DNA of 64,000 nt. It comes from Toxorhynchites rutilus septentrionalis. Lineage: Eukaryota; Arthropoda; Insecta; Diptera; Culicidae. The notes beneath the pieces are model-generated. The model was not told the DNA's origin. It saw only the letters and a program-made list of their open reading frames with translations, and ran no database searches. Shown one piece after another: positions 1 to 11,032 of the stretch (its first letter is position 1; each line of letters opens with the position of its first letter). The position numbers and the translations under genes were made by a program. The stretch spans positions 239,970,191-240,034,190 of the forward strand of contig NC_073745.1 in the NCBI RefSeq assembly GCF_029784135.1, read 5' to 3'.

Positions 1-345
1 AATTTGACCGCTTTGCGCCACTCTTCCTTAAATCCGATTGAGCTGATATTTCGCGGTGGTGAACATTTTTAATGGGGTAACTTTTTAAAATTCTAGATGA
101 CCATTTTCATTGGCACCCTAATATCCTCTTAAGCGCTTTGGTTGTCTGTTCGACCGTCGGGATGCGGTTTTCTCCGCTTTCAGGCTTCCGAGTTGTGGTC
201 AACCTCTCCCCAAACACTTTAATCACTGCAGACACCGTCATTTAAGGCAAATTAAGCTTTTTTGCTAAATAATTATGCGACAAAAGCGGGAATTCTTGGT
301 GCGCGTGCAGAATTTTTAAATGCCGTTCCTCTTGCGTGGATGCCA
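1..345 (-). pseudogene. Mariner/Tc1-type transposase N-terminus, broken, runs off left edge
   Basis: Reading leftwards from an ATG at 345 gives a protein starting MASTQEERHLKILHAHQEF, followed by a helix-turn-helix-like stretch (LAKKLNLP, then MTVSAVIKVFGERL). This is the layout of the DNA-binding N-terminus of IS630/Tc1/mariner transposases. Two in-frame stops interrupt it, one after LAKKLNLP and one after KRILGCQ. The copy is therefore dead, and the catalytic DDE part would lie outside the window. Assignment to the superfamily rests on motif layout; the family is not determined. Confidence 0.6.
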
Positions 346-799
346 TTTTGACAACTGAAGAGCGTGCGCCGAAAACAAAGTAGGCACATCATTCTACCCA
401 CCTGTGCCAACAAAAAGAGGGGTTCCGAAATTTTTTTTTGAATGATCGATTATGGAATTAATGCTACGTTGAAGTTAAGCATTTTTTATTCGTTCCACCC
501 TTTAAAATGACTATGCGATTGATATAAATTGTTATGCTTTTGTGCCAAATTCCGACATTGGCACAATTCAATTAAACGGAAAATAAACCACTTTTTTACT
601 TTTTCAACCAGTTCGGTTCATCTGATTTTTATTAACTTACATCAGAGCTCTTCGGTTTTGTATTAGAACTAGTATTAGCGCCAAATCGAAAAAGGGAAAG
701 AGATCAACAAGTAGTTCGAAATAAATGTTTCGAAACTAAGTTCGCGAAATTCGTCAGGATAGGAAGAGAAATCCCTTTTTTTCAGATAAAGATAAAAAG
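346..799. other. No gene seen
   Basis: AT-rich sequence beyond the mariner N-terminus. It probably includes the 5' end of that relic, but I could not place a terminal inverted repeat. No open frame or splice pattern of interest. Confidence 0.5.
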
Positions 800-1427
800 T
801 TTTGGTTTTTTGTAATTTGTATACACTCCTTCGTATTTGATCACTTCTGCCCGACATCTTGGCATCGATCGATCCAGCTTTTATGTACTTTCTGGATGAA
901 TATCATTCCATGCAGCTTCAATCTGCTTCATTCATAGTTTTCTGCTAGAACCCTGCTTCTGGTGAGCTGTCAGTCCAATTTCATCCCAGAGATGTTCAAT
1001 GGAATTCAGATTCGGGCTTCGAAGAGAAAATAGTCTGTCACAAGCGCCGAATCATGCTCAAGGTCATTACCGCACGCGAATAAAATCTTTTTACCATGCC
1101 AATAATTCTTTGTGGATTTGGTGACGTTGTGTTCCTTGTTCCGTCAGTCTTCCAAACTTCAACTCGGTCATCTGATGCTCAAATATTGTAGCTACTTTCG
1201 TCGGCTCAAAGTACGTACTTTTTGGCATACGTCAAACGCTTTAATCTGCTCTGTTGACATTCTGCTCTCATTGATAGACTTATGGTATTCTGTTCCTAAT
1301 TTCGTTCTCATTCAAGGATCTGGCGATGGTAAAGCGACTTAAGGAATCTTCGTTAATGGATTCAGTTTTCAGTAGGAATATATTTTTTTCCTGCTGATTT
1401 TTCTCAACGGGCAAATTGGGGTAAATA
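800..1427 (-). pseudogene. Tc1-like transposase relic (C-terminal half)
   Basis: On the minus strand, about 1018-800 reads SPNLNSIEHLWDEIG, then QIEAAWNDIHPE, then SMPRCRAEVIKYEGVYTN. This is the C-terminal block of Tc1-type transposases (SPDLNPIEHLWDE followed by the conserved final helices). There are in-frame stops after SSRKL and after the IHPEST segment. Weaker transposase-like text continues up to the TIR at 1428 but is heavily decayed. It is a different copy from the element at 1428-2905, which seems to have inserted beside or into it. Confidence 0.6.
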
Positions 1428-2905
1428 CACTCTGTCCAACTTCTATAAGACCATCCAGATTCTATTTCGTTGCAGCACAAAAGTTAGAATTTCAATAAGA
1501 TACATTCATACATTGTTGAATGCTTAGAATAAAGTATATTTAACGTAAATTTCGTTCAATAGAGCTGTTTGTTTATTTATTGTACTTAGATATGATAATT
1601 TCAGCTGTCCAGTTTCTAAAAGACCAATTCAGAATTCATAGGTATTATCAATGAAAAATTCAAAACGATCGGCTGATTTATATGTCAATGACCTTGCCAT
1701 TTCGGCCAATAACCTGGAAAATTCATGTTGGAATACTATTTACCAAATTCTGCTGAACGGATTTCTCGATATTATTCCATGTTTCCGAAATTTCGATCTT
1801 GAGCTCTTCAATCGTGGTGTACCGTTTTCCCGAGGTGTAGATTCTGCGTACAAAGATCCCCCAAGGATTTTCAACAGGATTTTAGTCTGAGAGCGAGCCG
1901 GCCAGCCCAAAACATAAAGTTTTTGGTCCTTAATGAATAGTAGCATTGTTTTGCTGGAATGTGAATTTTTTGTGACGATATCCACGTTAAAACGGTAGGA
2001 GAGAGGATTCCAAAACATGTATGTAATCCTTGAATGATGTGAAAGCTTTCCGGTTTCACAGAATCCCGCCCAAACCATGCACGAGTCTCCACCAAATTCC
2101 TGGTTGAAAAGTCACGCCAGTATCCGTTGAAACCATCAGAATCATCCAAATTGACCTTTTTTCGTCGGTATAACCTAATACAAAAACAAATCTTTCGTTG
2201 TGGTATATAGCAAAATATATTCTTTTGCAAACATCCTTTGTCATAACATACCATGCCGGTTCATGTGAGCTTTATCAAAACTCAGACGTCTTCCGATGTG
2301 AGATGGTTGAAGATGAGGAGCTTTAACATTTTAAACCCTCTTTATGTGAGGATGTTTCACCAAAACTTGACGAATTGTCACCCGAGTAACTTTTAAATTA
2401 AAATATTACTTTATTTGCATAAGCGATTTTGAGATATTCGAATCAGTTCGAGCTATTTCCCGCTTATCCCGGTCAGAGAGCTTCGATTCACGTGGAGCTC
2501 TCTCCTTCTCACCGTAGTATCCTTGAGGATTCGCCAAATAATTAAGCCCTAGGATCGTCCAATCCGACGAGAAATTTCTCTGATACCAACATTTTTCTTG
2601 GTGAAATGCATCGATTTATCTTTCTTCTCTCTCCCTGAGGACTATTCCCTTCGACATTTTCCAGATTTAGTTGATCAAAACAACTAAAACAACGGAAAAT
2701 GTAACTGGTCTTATTAAAACTTGACAGTTGGAAAACACAAAAACATTCGTTTACGCTCAGCGCTTGCACACACACATATGAAAATCATGCAGTGTATGGT
2801 AGTCACCAATACCTACACACTAGAATATAAATTGAAGCATTGTTTGTTTACAATGACACAAAGCAGCAGGATTATCACCTGATCTTATAGAAGATGGACA
2901 GAGTG
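1428..2905 (-). mobile_element. Tc1-family element with IR/DR termini, TA target duplication
   Basis: The ends are inverted copies: CACTCTGTCCAACTTCTATA from 1428, and CACTCTGTCCATCTTCTATA read inward from 2905. Each end is flanked by TA (1426-1427 and 2906-2907), the target site of Tc1/mariner elements. A second, internal copy of the end motif lies near 1605 (TGTCCAGTTTCTAAAAGACC) and its inverse near 2705, giving the four-site IR/DR layout known from Sleeping Beauty-like Tc1 elements. The total of 1478 bp suits a full-length element. The transposase inside is broken. Confidence 0.8.
1650..2540 (-). pseudogene. Tc1 transposase, frameshifted
   Basis: Minus-strand fragments in order match the Tc1 transposase layout: an N-terminal helix-turn-helix (KLSDRDKREIARTDSNISKS near 2490), a bridging segment (HIGRRLSFDKAHMNRHGM near 2270), the catalytic-core region (KVNLDDSDGFNGYWRD, then MVWAGFCETGKLS), and the C-terminal part (VLGWPARSQTKILLKILGGSLYAE near 1900). 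The last segment corresponds to the WPARSPDLNPIENLWG box, but the SPDLNPIENLW core is scrambled, so a catalytic residue is lost. Several frame changes separate the pieces (near 2245, 2075 and 1905). It lies inside the IR/DR ends at 1428 and 2905. Confidence 0.75.
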
Positions 2906-3000
2906 TATGCATAAGTATGAAAAAAATACTATCTATGAATGAATTTCCAAAATCTTTGGACGTGTCCGAACAATTTTTGCACCACAGTGTATCCATTATG
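2906..3000. other. Short spacer, no gene
   Basis: Unannotated AT-rich spacer between the Tc1 element and a SINE. It may hold the tail of another repeat. Confidence 0.4.
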
Positions 3001-3160
3001 TTATAGTGTTGATGAATACCTCTCCTACATGTTATCCTATGAATGTTTTCTGAAGTGGCAAGCTCTAGAATACACGTGACCAGAGTGTGGCCAGAACGGA
3101 GATCGAACCCACATGATAATGCGGTACACTAACCACTCGGTAATTCGCACCTCGACAGTG
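3001..3160 (-). mobile_element. tRNA-derived SINE head
   Basis: On the minus strand a tRNA-like leader contains an A-box-like TACCGAGTGGTTAGTG (3142-3127) and a B-box-like GGGTTCGATCT (3110-3100). The spacing is that of an internal pol III promoter. The downstream text ACTCTGGTCACGTGTATTCT and AGAGCTTGCCACTTC resembles the SINE at 51.6 kb (TAGAGCTTGCCACTCAGGA). No intact tRNA fold is expected, so this is a SINE relic and not a tRNA gene. Confidence 0.65.
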
Positions 3161-3818
3161 AAGTCAACATCGAAGCATTGTTCGGAATGTATCAACCTGT
3201 AATTAAATTTGAATTTAATTTGTAAATGGAAAAGTATGAATGATTCAAATAGTTGTATCGGTGGGGTAAGACGGAAGGTGAACAGGAAATTGAAGGAAAT
3301 AGCATCCAATTCGCTCTTTCTTGTTTTTGTATTTCAGCAGGTGAACAGACAAACTATGAGAGAAAGAGCTCGGAGCTAAATTTCTACGCTTTGCGTGTTA
3401 CATTATCGTCGATTTTTCATCTTACCCCCGCAATATGCAGTATTTCACTCACGACCACAAAGTATTTCTTCATCTTGTCCAAATTGGAAGGGTCTCACGT
3501 TTCTTACCAAAAAAAAACATCAACATAAAAGAAATAACATAATCCAACATCTATACTCATATTACACTCGTAGATTAACTCTTTGCGATCGTATCGAGTG
3601 GTGAAGTGAGGTGAGAACCAATTTCCCTTAAAAGAGCGGTGACACATAAAAAGTAAGATTATGAAATGAACATAAGATATATTCATTTCTTGACAAATTT
3701 AGATATTTATTTACATTTCACTTTTTAAGTCTATCTATAACCTTTTTTATGTTTATGTATTTTATGTAAAACATGTCAAAACACTTATCATAATGTACAA
3801 CATAATAATATAATATAG
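3161..3818. other. No gene seen
   Basis: AT-rich intergenic or repeat-derived sequence. The open frames at 3253-3604 overlap one another in different frames and show no motif. Confidence 0.5.
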
Positions 3819-4722
3819 CAGCCATTCCATGCCAAACCGATATAGTGGCTCACTGATTTTCGTCAAAAGTGGTAATTTTATTCTTTTCCACAAAACATTA
3901 GACCCGTATTTGTTTTATTTTTTCATTAGGGTGTCCATTTCCATTTTAGGGTGGTCCGAAAAATTAACTTTTTCCTCTTTTTCCCAAAAATGTCTTTTTT
4001 TAAGAATTCATAACTTTTGAACCGCTGAACCGATTCAGATGATTGACATATCAAATTAAAGCCAATGAGCTAGGCTTTTATTGAAAAATATTGGATTTGC
4101 AAAAAAATGGATTTCATTTTCGTAATTATTGATTGTAGTCGTTTTTTATTGTTTTCATGGCTTTGGGCTAGGGGGCGCTATATCTTTATATTGTATATAA
4201 AAGAGAGTTTTTCCCACGTACGTATAACTTCTCATCACGGGAGAACGCCTGATCAGATCTATGTCGTCCATATATTTTGTGAGTTTGTTTTCACCCAAAT
4301 TAGAATGATAGAGTACTTCGGAAAATATTTGAGATGATTGGAAAAAATCGAAAAAAGTGACTATGCATATCTTTATATATAAGAAGGATATTTAAAATAA
4401 GAAGGGAAAATTCGAAATTAAGAGGTACGCATATGTATGTTTCGCTGTGAAAATCATCTAAATAGATCAATTTTGCAGATCTGAACGATAACATACAAAC
4501 TCTCTTGAAGTATATTCGTTGTTTTTACCAATCGAAATATTCTCTAGAAATACATTATATGGCAGAACAACGTTTGCCGGGTCAGCTAGTTTTTCATATT
4601 TTTCCTTGAAAGCTGAGGATTTCTTACATGACATATCTATTAGAGATGCTATTTTTTTCGTTTTTGAGATATGATTTTTCAAAGTTAACCGGTGGTTCGA
4701 AAAATCATTTTCCCCCTTTATC
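3819..4722 (+). mobile_element. MITE, CAGCCATTCCATGCC-TIR family, copy 1, right end missing
   Basis: It starts with CAGCCATTCCATGCCAAACC and runs closely parallel to the better-preserved copy at 28075-29670. Shared blocks include AGGGTGGTCCGAAA, ATTGATTGTAG and AAAGTTAACCGGTGG. The match ends near 4722 without the right terminal repeat. It is interrupted at about 4191-4590 by another element. No coding capacity. Confidence 0.65.
4191..4590 (+). mobile_element. Element ending GCCGGGTCAGCTAGT, inserted in the MITE
   Basis: Comparison with copy 2 of the host MITE shows that about 400 bp here are extra. The insert ends with CGTTTGCCGGGTCAGCTAGT at 4590, the same terminus seen at about 7520 and, inverted, at 10319, 30631 and 63014. 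No poly(A) tail and no obvious target duplication are seen. The CTAGT end could be Helitron-like or RTE-like; I cannot decide. Confidence 0.55.
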
Positions 4723-5695
4723 CAAAAGCCCTCACGAGAATGATTTATGATACAAGTCGTTCCACCAATTTGCTTGCTCCTCTCATATTCACATTGTAAT
4801 TTATAATAAAATTTGGTTTGCTAACGTAGACGGTGCCGTCTCGTTTCATAGATTTTCCTGTATTCCTTGTGTCCGAGGTATCGTAGCTACTCAGCGTCGT
4901 GAATATCTTCATATATTCCCACGCTAATAATCGTTTGTTTTAACTGAATACCATTTTATATTATTCATAAGAGCTCGAGAATAGGTTTACTAGATATTAA
5001 TAGTCGTTTAGAAATAGTGTAATCTGATACATGGTTGTATGAAGTATAAAATAAGTATGATTTATTACTATGGAGGCTGAGAGCAGACATACGACCGCAA
5101 AAGGTTTTTTTTAATTTATCAGTAATTTTAAAAAACTTCCAGACGTTGTAATGTTTCTATTGAGGAAAATATTTACTGAATCGGGAAAAGATGCCGATGA
5201 ATCTGATGACAGTGAAGAAGAAGAAAAAGAAGAAGCAAATTCGTAATCTAAAGAAAATCTCTCATATTTATAGTCGTATTTGTTTGATTTGAGGGGTTGT
5301 CCGTAAACTACGTGATCTTTTTTTTTCAATACGGAGAACGTCCAGTGGGAGAATGTGGGAATACGGAGAACGCTTGTGAACAAAGGTCATAAAATTCTAT
5401 AAAAAAAGTATGTAAAAATACTACGGGAGAGGGTGCCATAAAAAATTGGATCACGTGCTTAATGGACGGCCCCAAATAAAAAGATGGATGCCAGATTCGT
5501 GTCCCGATATTATGTAAAAACCATGTTTTTTTCGCATTTAACGAAACTTTTTTTGCTTATCCAACTTTTGTATGGAGTTGCCCCACTTTGCACTGGCGCC
5601 ATCTGTAAATTTTGAATTGAACCGAACGAAATGAATATTGTTAATAGAAATCATGTCGAACGAAATTTTTTGAACGAGACATCTCTAATCCAGAA
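4723..5695. other. No gene seen
   Basis: AT-rich sequence with a short GAA-rich run near 5214-5237. No motif-bearing frame. Confidence 0.5.
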
Positions 5696-5750
5696 CGGGA
5701 ATCGAACCCGAAGTCATCGGCATGATATGTGGGATATCAACCACTTGTTC
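5696..5750 (-). mobile_element. Truncated tRNA-derived SINE head
   Basis: On the minus strand the B-box-like GGGTTCGATTCCCGTT (about 5712-5697) follows a degenerate A-box region (AAGTGGTTGATATCC). This is a promoter remnant of a SINE, with nothing of a tRNA gene beyond it. Confidence 0.5.
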
Positions 5751-5768
5751 CAAAAACCACGTCATCTT

Positions 5769-5930
5769 TTATTGACCTGTTTGCGACCAAACTGTAGAAA
5801 GTATTTTATCGATGAAAGCCATTGATGGGATTTTGAGTATTATCGTTAAAAAATCCCAATATTGAACATTTTTCACGAAAAAATTAAAAAAAAATCGAAC
5901 ATTGGCCAAAACCTGCCTAAAAGGTCTTTC
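5769..5930 (+). repeat. Fragment related to the TTAA element at 48272
   Basis: GCGACCAAACTGTAGAAAG followed by GATGAAAGCC, and later ATCGAACATTGGCCAAAACC, match the left end of the element at 48272-49894 (ACGACCAAGCTGTAAAAAA, GACGAAAGCC, ATCGAACATTGGCCGAAACC). It is a solo end fragment. Confidence 0.5.
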
Positions 5931-6081
5931 ATAAATAACTGATAAATAACAAAATATAATGAAATACAGAAATATTTGAAATGTAAAATATTTTTGAAAT
6001 ATTGCCCAAATGTAAAATTATTGCCCAGTAGATTTAAACAAAATTAATTGAAATTAATGGCAAGGGGAAGCTAAAAACTAA

Positions 6082-7632
6082 CACTAGAACTACCAACCGG
6101 TTGTATCATTTTTTTACAAGAATTAACCTTGAAAATTTTATTTCATCTATGGATTTCTGGCTGTCTGTCTGATTCTTTTGGACTCGGAAACTACTGAACC
6201 AATCGACATGAAAATTGATATGTAGGGGTTTTTGGGACCGGGGAAGGTTTTCATGATATTTTGAGACCCCTCCCCTCTCACTAAGGGGGGGGGGACTGCC
6301 ATACAAATGAAACACAAATTTCTGCATTACTCGAGAATTATTTATTTATTTATTGTACAAATGAAACCAAATTTGGCATGTGAATGTTTTAGGGTGCAAT
6401 AAATGTTTCTATGGTGGTTAGACACTCCACCTCCCTCTCTAAAGGGGGAGGGGGTCTGCCATACAAATGAAACACAAATTTCTGCATTACTCGAGAATTA
6501 TTCAAGCAAATGAATCCAAATTTGGCATGTGAATGTGTTAGGGTGCAATAAATGTTTCTATGGTGGTTAGACACTCCACCCCCTCTCTAAGAGGGGGCTG
6601 CCATTCAAATGAAACATAAATTTCTACATTACTCGAGAATTATTCAAGCAAACGAAACCAAATTTGGCAGGTGAAGGGTTTAGGGTACAATAAATGTTTC
6701 TATGGTGGTTAGGCACTCCACCCCCCTTCTCTAAGGGGGGGGGGGGCTGCTATGGAAATGAAACATAAATTTCTACATAACTCGAGAATTATTCAAGCAA
6801 ACGAAACCAAATTCGGCATGTGAAGGTTTAAGGGTGTAATAAATGTTTCACGGTGGTTAGATACTCCTTTCCCCTCTCTTAAGGGGGCTGCCATACACAT
6901 GAAACACAAATGTTTGCATTACTCGAGAATTTATCAAGCAAACGAAACCAAATTTGGCATGTGAATGGTTTAGGGTGCAATAAATGTCTTTACGGTGGTT
7001 AGATACTCCTCCTCTCTCTCTTTAAGGAGGGGGGGGGGTTAATCTGTCATACAAATTTCAAAACAAATTTCTGCATAACTCGAAAACTAATCAAGCAAAT
7101 GGAGCCACATTTGGCAAGTGAAAATTTTAGGGGGCACGAAACGTTTCTATGGTGAATGGACACTCCTCCCCCTCTCTAAGGGGAGAAGAGAGGATGGGTC
7201 TATCTTCATTTTATCATATTTTTTGTATAAAACATTTATTCCATGTAACGGAGAAACATGTTATTTGCAAGTGGTTGAAAAATCTTGAAAGAAAAGTGTG
7301 TCTGAAAATAATCTGGTATTATAATGATGAGTTTTGGTAGAAGTACTAGGATTTTTTTAGTAAAAGGTAGAATCAACGAGGTTGATTGGAAGATCAATTA
7401 ATGTATAGTTCTGCGATTGGACTAATGAACTTGCGCTTAGTAAGAAAACGTGAATGTTTGAAGGTATTGATTACTAAAAACAAATTTTGGGCAGGACGAA
7501 GTTTACCGGGTCAGCTAGTATTTTATAAAAATGTAATGAGTTTTCCTAAAAATAGTTCATTTCCTTTGAATTTTTTATATTTTAACAACTAAAGATCAGC
7601 TTGGTAGAAAAAAACTGTCGGTAGTTCTAGTG
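6082..7632. mobile_element. piggyBac-like non-autonomous element
   Basis: Inverted termini CACTAGAACTACC at 6082-6094 and GGTAGTTCTAGTG at 7620-7632 are perfect over 13 bp. The right flank is TTAA (7633-7636) and the left flank CTAA (6078-6081), consistent with a TTAA target with one mutation. piggyBac-superfamily elements use TTAA. No transposase frame is present. Most of the interior is a second repeat, the 150-bp array ending CAGCTAGT near 7520, so the structure is nested. Confidence 0.6.
6240..7180 (+). repeat. Tandem array, about 150-bp unit, six copies
   Basis: A unit containing CTGCCATACAAATGAAAC, then TACTCGAGAATTATTCAAGC, then GGTTAGACACTCC recurs with unit starts near 6294, 6456, 6597, 6747, 6888 and 7045. 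Each unit carries a C-run, then CTCTCTAA, then a G-run, which can fold back on itself. The array is part of the repeat that ends GGGTCAGCTAGTA near 7520. Related units appear at 10440-10760 and from 63405 to the right edge, in inverted orientation. Confidence 0.8.
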
Positions 7633-8654
7633 TTAAAGAGTTAAACTCAAAAAATTGATAAATTTCGAATCGAATTTGATGGAATAATTTAAATGAAAAG
7701 AATTAATTTCACAAACAACCAGCTCGTGTTCATGTGCACTAGCTTCGCGGAAAATCAGAACAAATTGTACGTAGAGAACAATGAGATATGAATAATGCGA
7801 TTCAATTCATTGTACTTACACATCTGTTTTTGTTGTCAACTATGCTGGTTTTTAAATGATAATCTGAAATCGCATTGAATGATGCTTAGATTGAATACGG
7901 AAATTATACTCTCGATTCGCTGTCGCAATCTGAATGACAATTTAGGAAGAGAAAAGTCAATCACGAAAGCGATTGTTATCGATAATAACATGTCATCAAT
8001 AATAATTTTGAACTATCGGCAGTCGGCAGAATAATAGGCGGAGAACGCATCAGCACTTTTCAAGTGTAACGGTCGCCATGAGGTTGTTTCAATTCTGCTA
8101 CAATATATCAGAACTCTTGCGGGAGAAAGTTCCACATCCCAAATCATCATCTTCACTGCAATAAATTGTGCCAGCCATTCTCTCCGCTTGTGAAAACAAA
8201 AGCTTATCAGAGCAGCAGCAAATAACCTTTTAACAACCAAAGTGGTAAACTTTCCAGATTCGGTCTTGTTGTTTTTCACTATTATTACACATCTTCACCC
8301 GTGCAATATTTCTACCTCCTGAAAAAAGTTCCGGCGAAAGTTTCAGTAGCCCTTTTTCGCCCTGTCTCTCCCGTTCCTGGGATCACCCGAATTTGATTCA
8401 TCCATTTATTTTCCCCACCCATCCAGAGAGCCATCACCCAGCGTCAGCCCCTAACAACATATTAAACTGCAACTAAATGGAATGGAAGCGAAATGTGGCG
8501 TTTTCCCCTTGTTTGTCTGCTTGGTTGCCTCTCTGTTCGTGCCAACTAGCTACTCAAATAACTTTTCCTTTTTCTTTCGTTCTTTTTCTTCTTTTCTTCC
8601 ATTCACCTCTCGAAACGACACCCTCTCGACCCAACCCTGAAACTATATTATCAG
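7633..8654. other. Intron or upstream sequence, no gene
   Basis: No repeat that I can assign and no convincing exon. A pyrimidine-rich tract at about 8560-8610 precedes the splice acceptor of the exon at 8655. Confidence 0.55.
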
Positions 8655-9308
8655 TTGAAAACCATCAGCGCGGTTCGCGCCAGAACATAAATCAAACGGA
8701 AAGCGCCAACCAGAGGCAACCAACAACATCAGCCGGGCAGCCATCATCCTCTGCATCCTGCATCCCCGCTGCCAGTGCTGCCAGTGGGTTTACGCCGAAC
8801 GAACAAAACTGCGGAGAGACCATCAAAGTGAGTTCGTTAGTTGAAGTTCATCAACAAAAGCAGCGGGAATTACTGCGACAGGACAGTTACAAATCCGCGG
8901 TGAAAAGTTCCACTGGTTCGGCGCAAAACATTGTCCTCGCCGAAACGGACCCGGATATCGCTCCGATCAGTGTCAGTGCCAAGTGTCAAGAGTTTGAACG
9001 GAGGCTTCAGCGCAGCACCAGTAGCGATGGTCGCATACCAATCAAGCAGAACGCAACAACCGCCACCAAAACCAGTGTTGCCAGCGCCAGCAATGGCGGT
9101 TCGACAGCATCCATTAGCAGTCATCGCATTGGTAGCTATTCCCGTGATGATCGTGTCAATGTCGGAGTGAAATGTAACGCTGATAACACTACTTGTGGCG
9201 CTGATAGTAACACGCATAACACCAACCGGCGAAGCTTTTCCGAGGCTGATCTGCTGCATGAGATTGACCGAGCACTGGTGCTTGCTAGAGATTTCCTCTT
9301 TTCCAGGG
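8655..9308 (+). CDS. Internal exon of a large gene, Ser/Thr-rich (exon A)
   Basis: A pyrimidine tract (8565-8610) and TATTATCAG precede the start, and AGGG/GTAAAG marks the donor. The 654-nt exon begins and ends in phase 1 and is open throughout, encoding about 218 residues. Composition is high in Ser, Thr, Ala, Asn and Gln with low-complexity runs. Ordered-looking parts are EVHQQKQRELLRQDSYKS (about residues 60-77), CQEFERRLQRS (about 112-122), and a C-terminal amphipathic helix, LLHEIDRALVLARDFLFSRG. I do not recognise the family. Ser/Arg clusters (RRSFSEADLL, RSTSSDG) look like kinase or 14-3-3 targets, by inference only. The open frame extends upstream of 8655 to an ATG at 8477 through a pyrimidine-rich stretch. 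I prefer the acceptor because that stretch reads as intron and because the phase matches the other two exons. Confidence 0.75.
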
Positions 9309-10318
9309 GTAAAGTAGAAACAAAAACGTCAAACGGCGTCATGTGCTTCGCTTGGTTCTGTCCGTTGTCCGTTGTGTAATTTCTTTACTTATCCTTGCGT
9401 TTGAGTGCCTTTCCTAATGAGTGTTTGAAATGTCATTTCGCTCGTATTTTATCCATGTTTAATCTTGTGTTTGTTTGCGTGTTTTTTTCTAATCCTAACC
9501 ACAATTGATGACCGCAGTAAATGTTCCGTAATAATCAGACACTGAAAAGAAATCTACCCGTGGATAAAGTTTGGCTTATTCCGTCATGACAAGGAGTATA
9601 AACATCGACGTGGAACAAACAGGGGTTTGAATTTCTCTTCATTACTCAGTCCATCGCGGGCAACAATTCATCCCCCGAGTCACATGAAAGGGACGCAGAG
9701 TACGTGAGTGCAAAGTTCATTACGAGTGGATATTTTTAACAATTTTCCCTCCCACAACAACGAACGCCACCGAGGTCGGGCGGCAGTCCGTCGTGCTCTC
9801 GTGAAAGTACAGCACACGAACCGCAAGATGAACCATTCTTGATTTCAACTACGGTGTTCTACGAGGGGGTGGTAAAGAGGAGGGGTAGGTTCATCAACAA
9901 AAAAAATCATATCAAGTGCAGTCATGATTTAAATCGGTCGTGGGCTCAATTTACGTGATGGCCACTTTATTTATACGATCCGCGGTGTTTTATTGGTGTC
10001 CCAGTTGGCAATTGTGGATGGAAGTTATCTTCCGAGACGAAATCCGAAATAGTACAGAATTTTTGCATTTGGAACTTGGGTCGGAGTTGGGATGTAATTA
10101 GAGAGGGAAACGACAAACGATGATGTTTGAACAAAATGTATTGAAAAGTAGCAGGATCATTTGATAAGCCCACGTTAGGGTTGTTAAAATCCATGCTGTC
10201 ACTAAGGTGTATTCTATATTCAAACTAAATTTTAATGTGAGGTGTCATTATGATTTTTACAGTACTTGAACTATTACAGCAATCGAGCGGTGTAATTGTC
10301 TCAAATTTTATATTACAA
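9309..10318. other. Intronic, unique, no gene
   Basis: Follows the exon A donor. No repeat family recognised and no second exon found. Confidence 0.5.
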
Positions 10319-10762
10319 CTAGCTGACCCGGCAAACTTCGTCCCGCCCAAAATTGTTTTTGGAAAGACTAGTCACCATAGAAACATTTATTGCACCCTAA
10401 AACCTCAATATGCCTAATTTGGTTTCATTTGCTTAAATAATTCTCGAGTAATGCAGAAATTTTTGTTTCATTTGTATGGCAGCCCCCCCTTAGAGAAAAG
10501 GGGGGACTATCTAACTACCGTAAAAATATTTATTGCACCCTAAAATCTTCACATGCAAAATTTAGTTTCATTTACTGGATTAATTCTCGAGTTATGCAGA
10601 AATTTTGTTTCATTTGTATGGCAGCCCCCCCCCCTTAGAGCAGGGGGTGGAGAGTCTAACCATCATAGAAACATTTATTGCACCCTAAAACCTCAATATG
10701 ACTAATTTGGTTTCATTTGCTTGAACAATTCTCGAGTAATGCAGAAATTTGTGTTTCATTTG
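10319..10762 (-). mobile_element. CTAG-end repeat fragment with array units
   Basis: Starts CTAGCTGACCCGGCAAACTT and holds about two to three of the 150-bp units (ATTCTCGAGTAATGCAGAAA, then TTTGTATGGCAGCC) in inverted orientation relative to the 6.2-7.2 kb array. It stops abruptly in TTTCATTTG, where mariner sequence begins at 10763. Confidence 0.7.
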
Positions 10763-11032
10763 AAACAGGCGTTCGGCCGTCACCGATTCTATAACACTGA
10801 AGAAATCCGTGACGCAGTTACACCGTACTTCAAAAAGTTAGGCGCTACGCACTTCGCGCTTGGAATAGAATAACTCGTGCCACACTATGAAAAATGTCTC
10901 GAACGTTACGGCGATTATGTAGTAAAATAGAAAATAAAACGTAGATTACAAAAATCACCTTGTTTTTTGTCCTAACATTATTTTTCGGCGATTTCTGAGG
11001 CACTGAAACTTATTTTTTGAACGACCCTCGTA
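10763..11032 (+). pseudogene. mariner transposase C-terminus plus right TIR
   Basis: Reads KQAFGRHRFYNTEEIRDAV, then FKKLGATHFALGIE, a stop, then LVPHYEKCLERYGDYVVK. This matches the C-terminal tail of mariner transposases (GIEKLVPRYEKCL...GDYVEK); the Lys codon of GIEKLVP is TAA here. About 100 nt downstream the sequence ends ATTTTTTGAACGACCCTCGTA, a typical mariner inverted-repeat end (TACGAGGGTCGTTCAAAAAA when reversed). The 5' part is missing, so this is a truncated, dead copy joined to the repeat before it. Confidence 0.8.

Noticed and set aside
8477..8654. Start codon at 8477 giving a 300-codon single-exon gene
   Set aside because: 8560-8610 is a typical pyrimidine tract before an AG, the first 60 residues are low-complexity and hydrophobic from that tract, and the exon fits the phase-1 pattern only from 8655.
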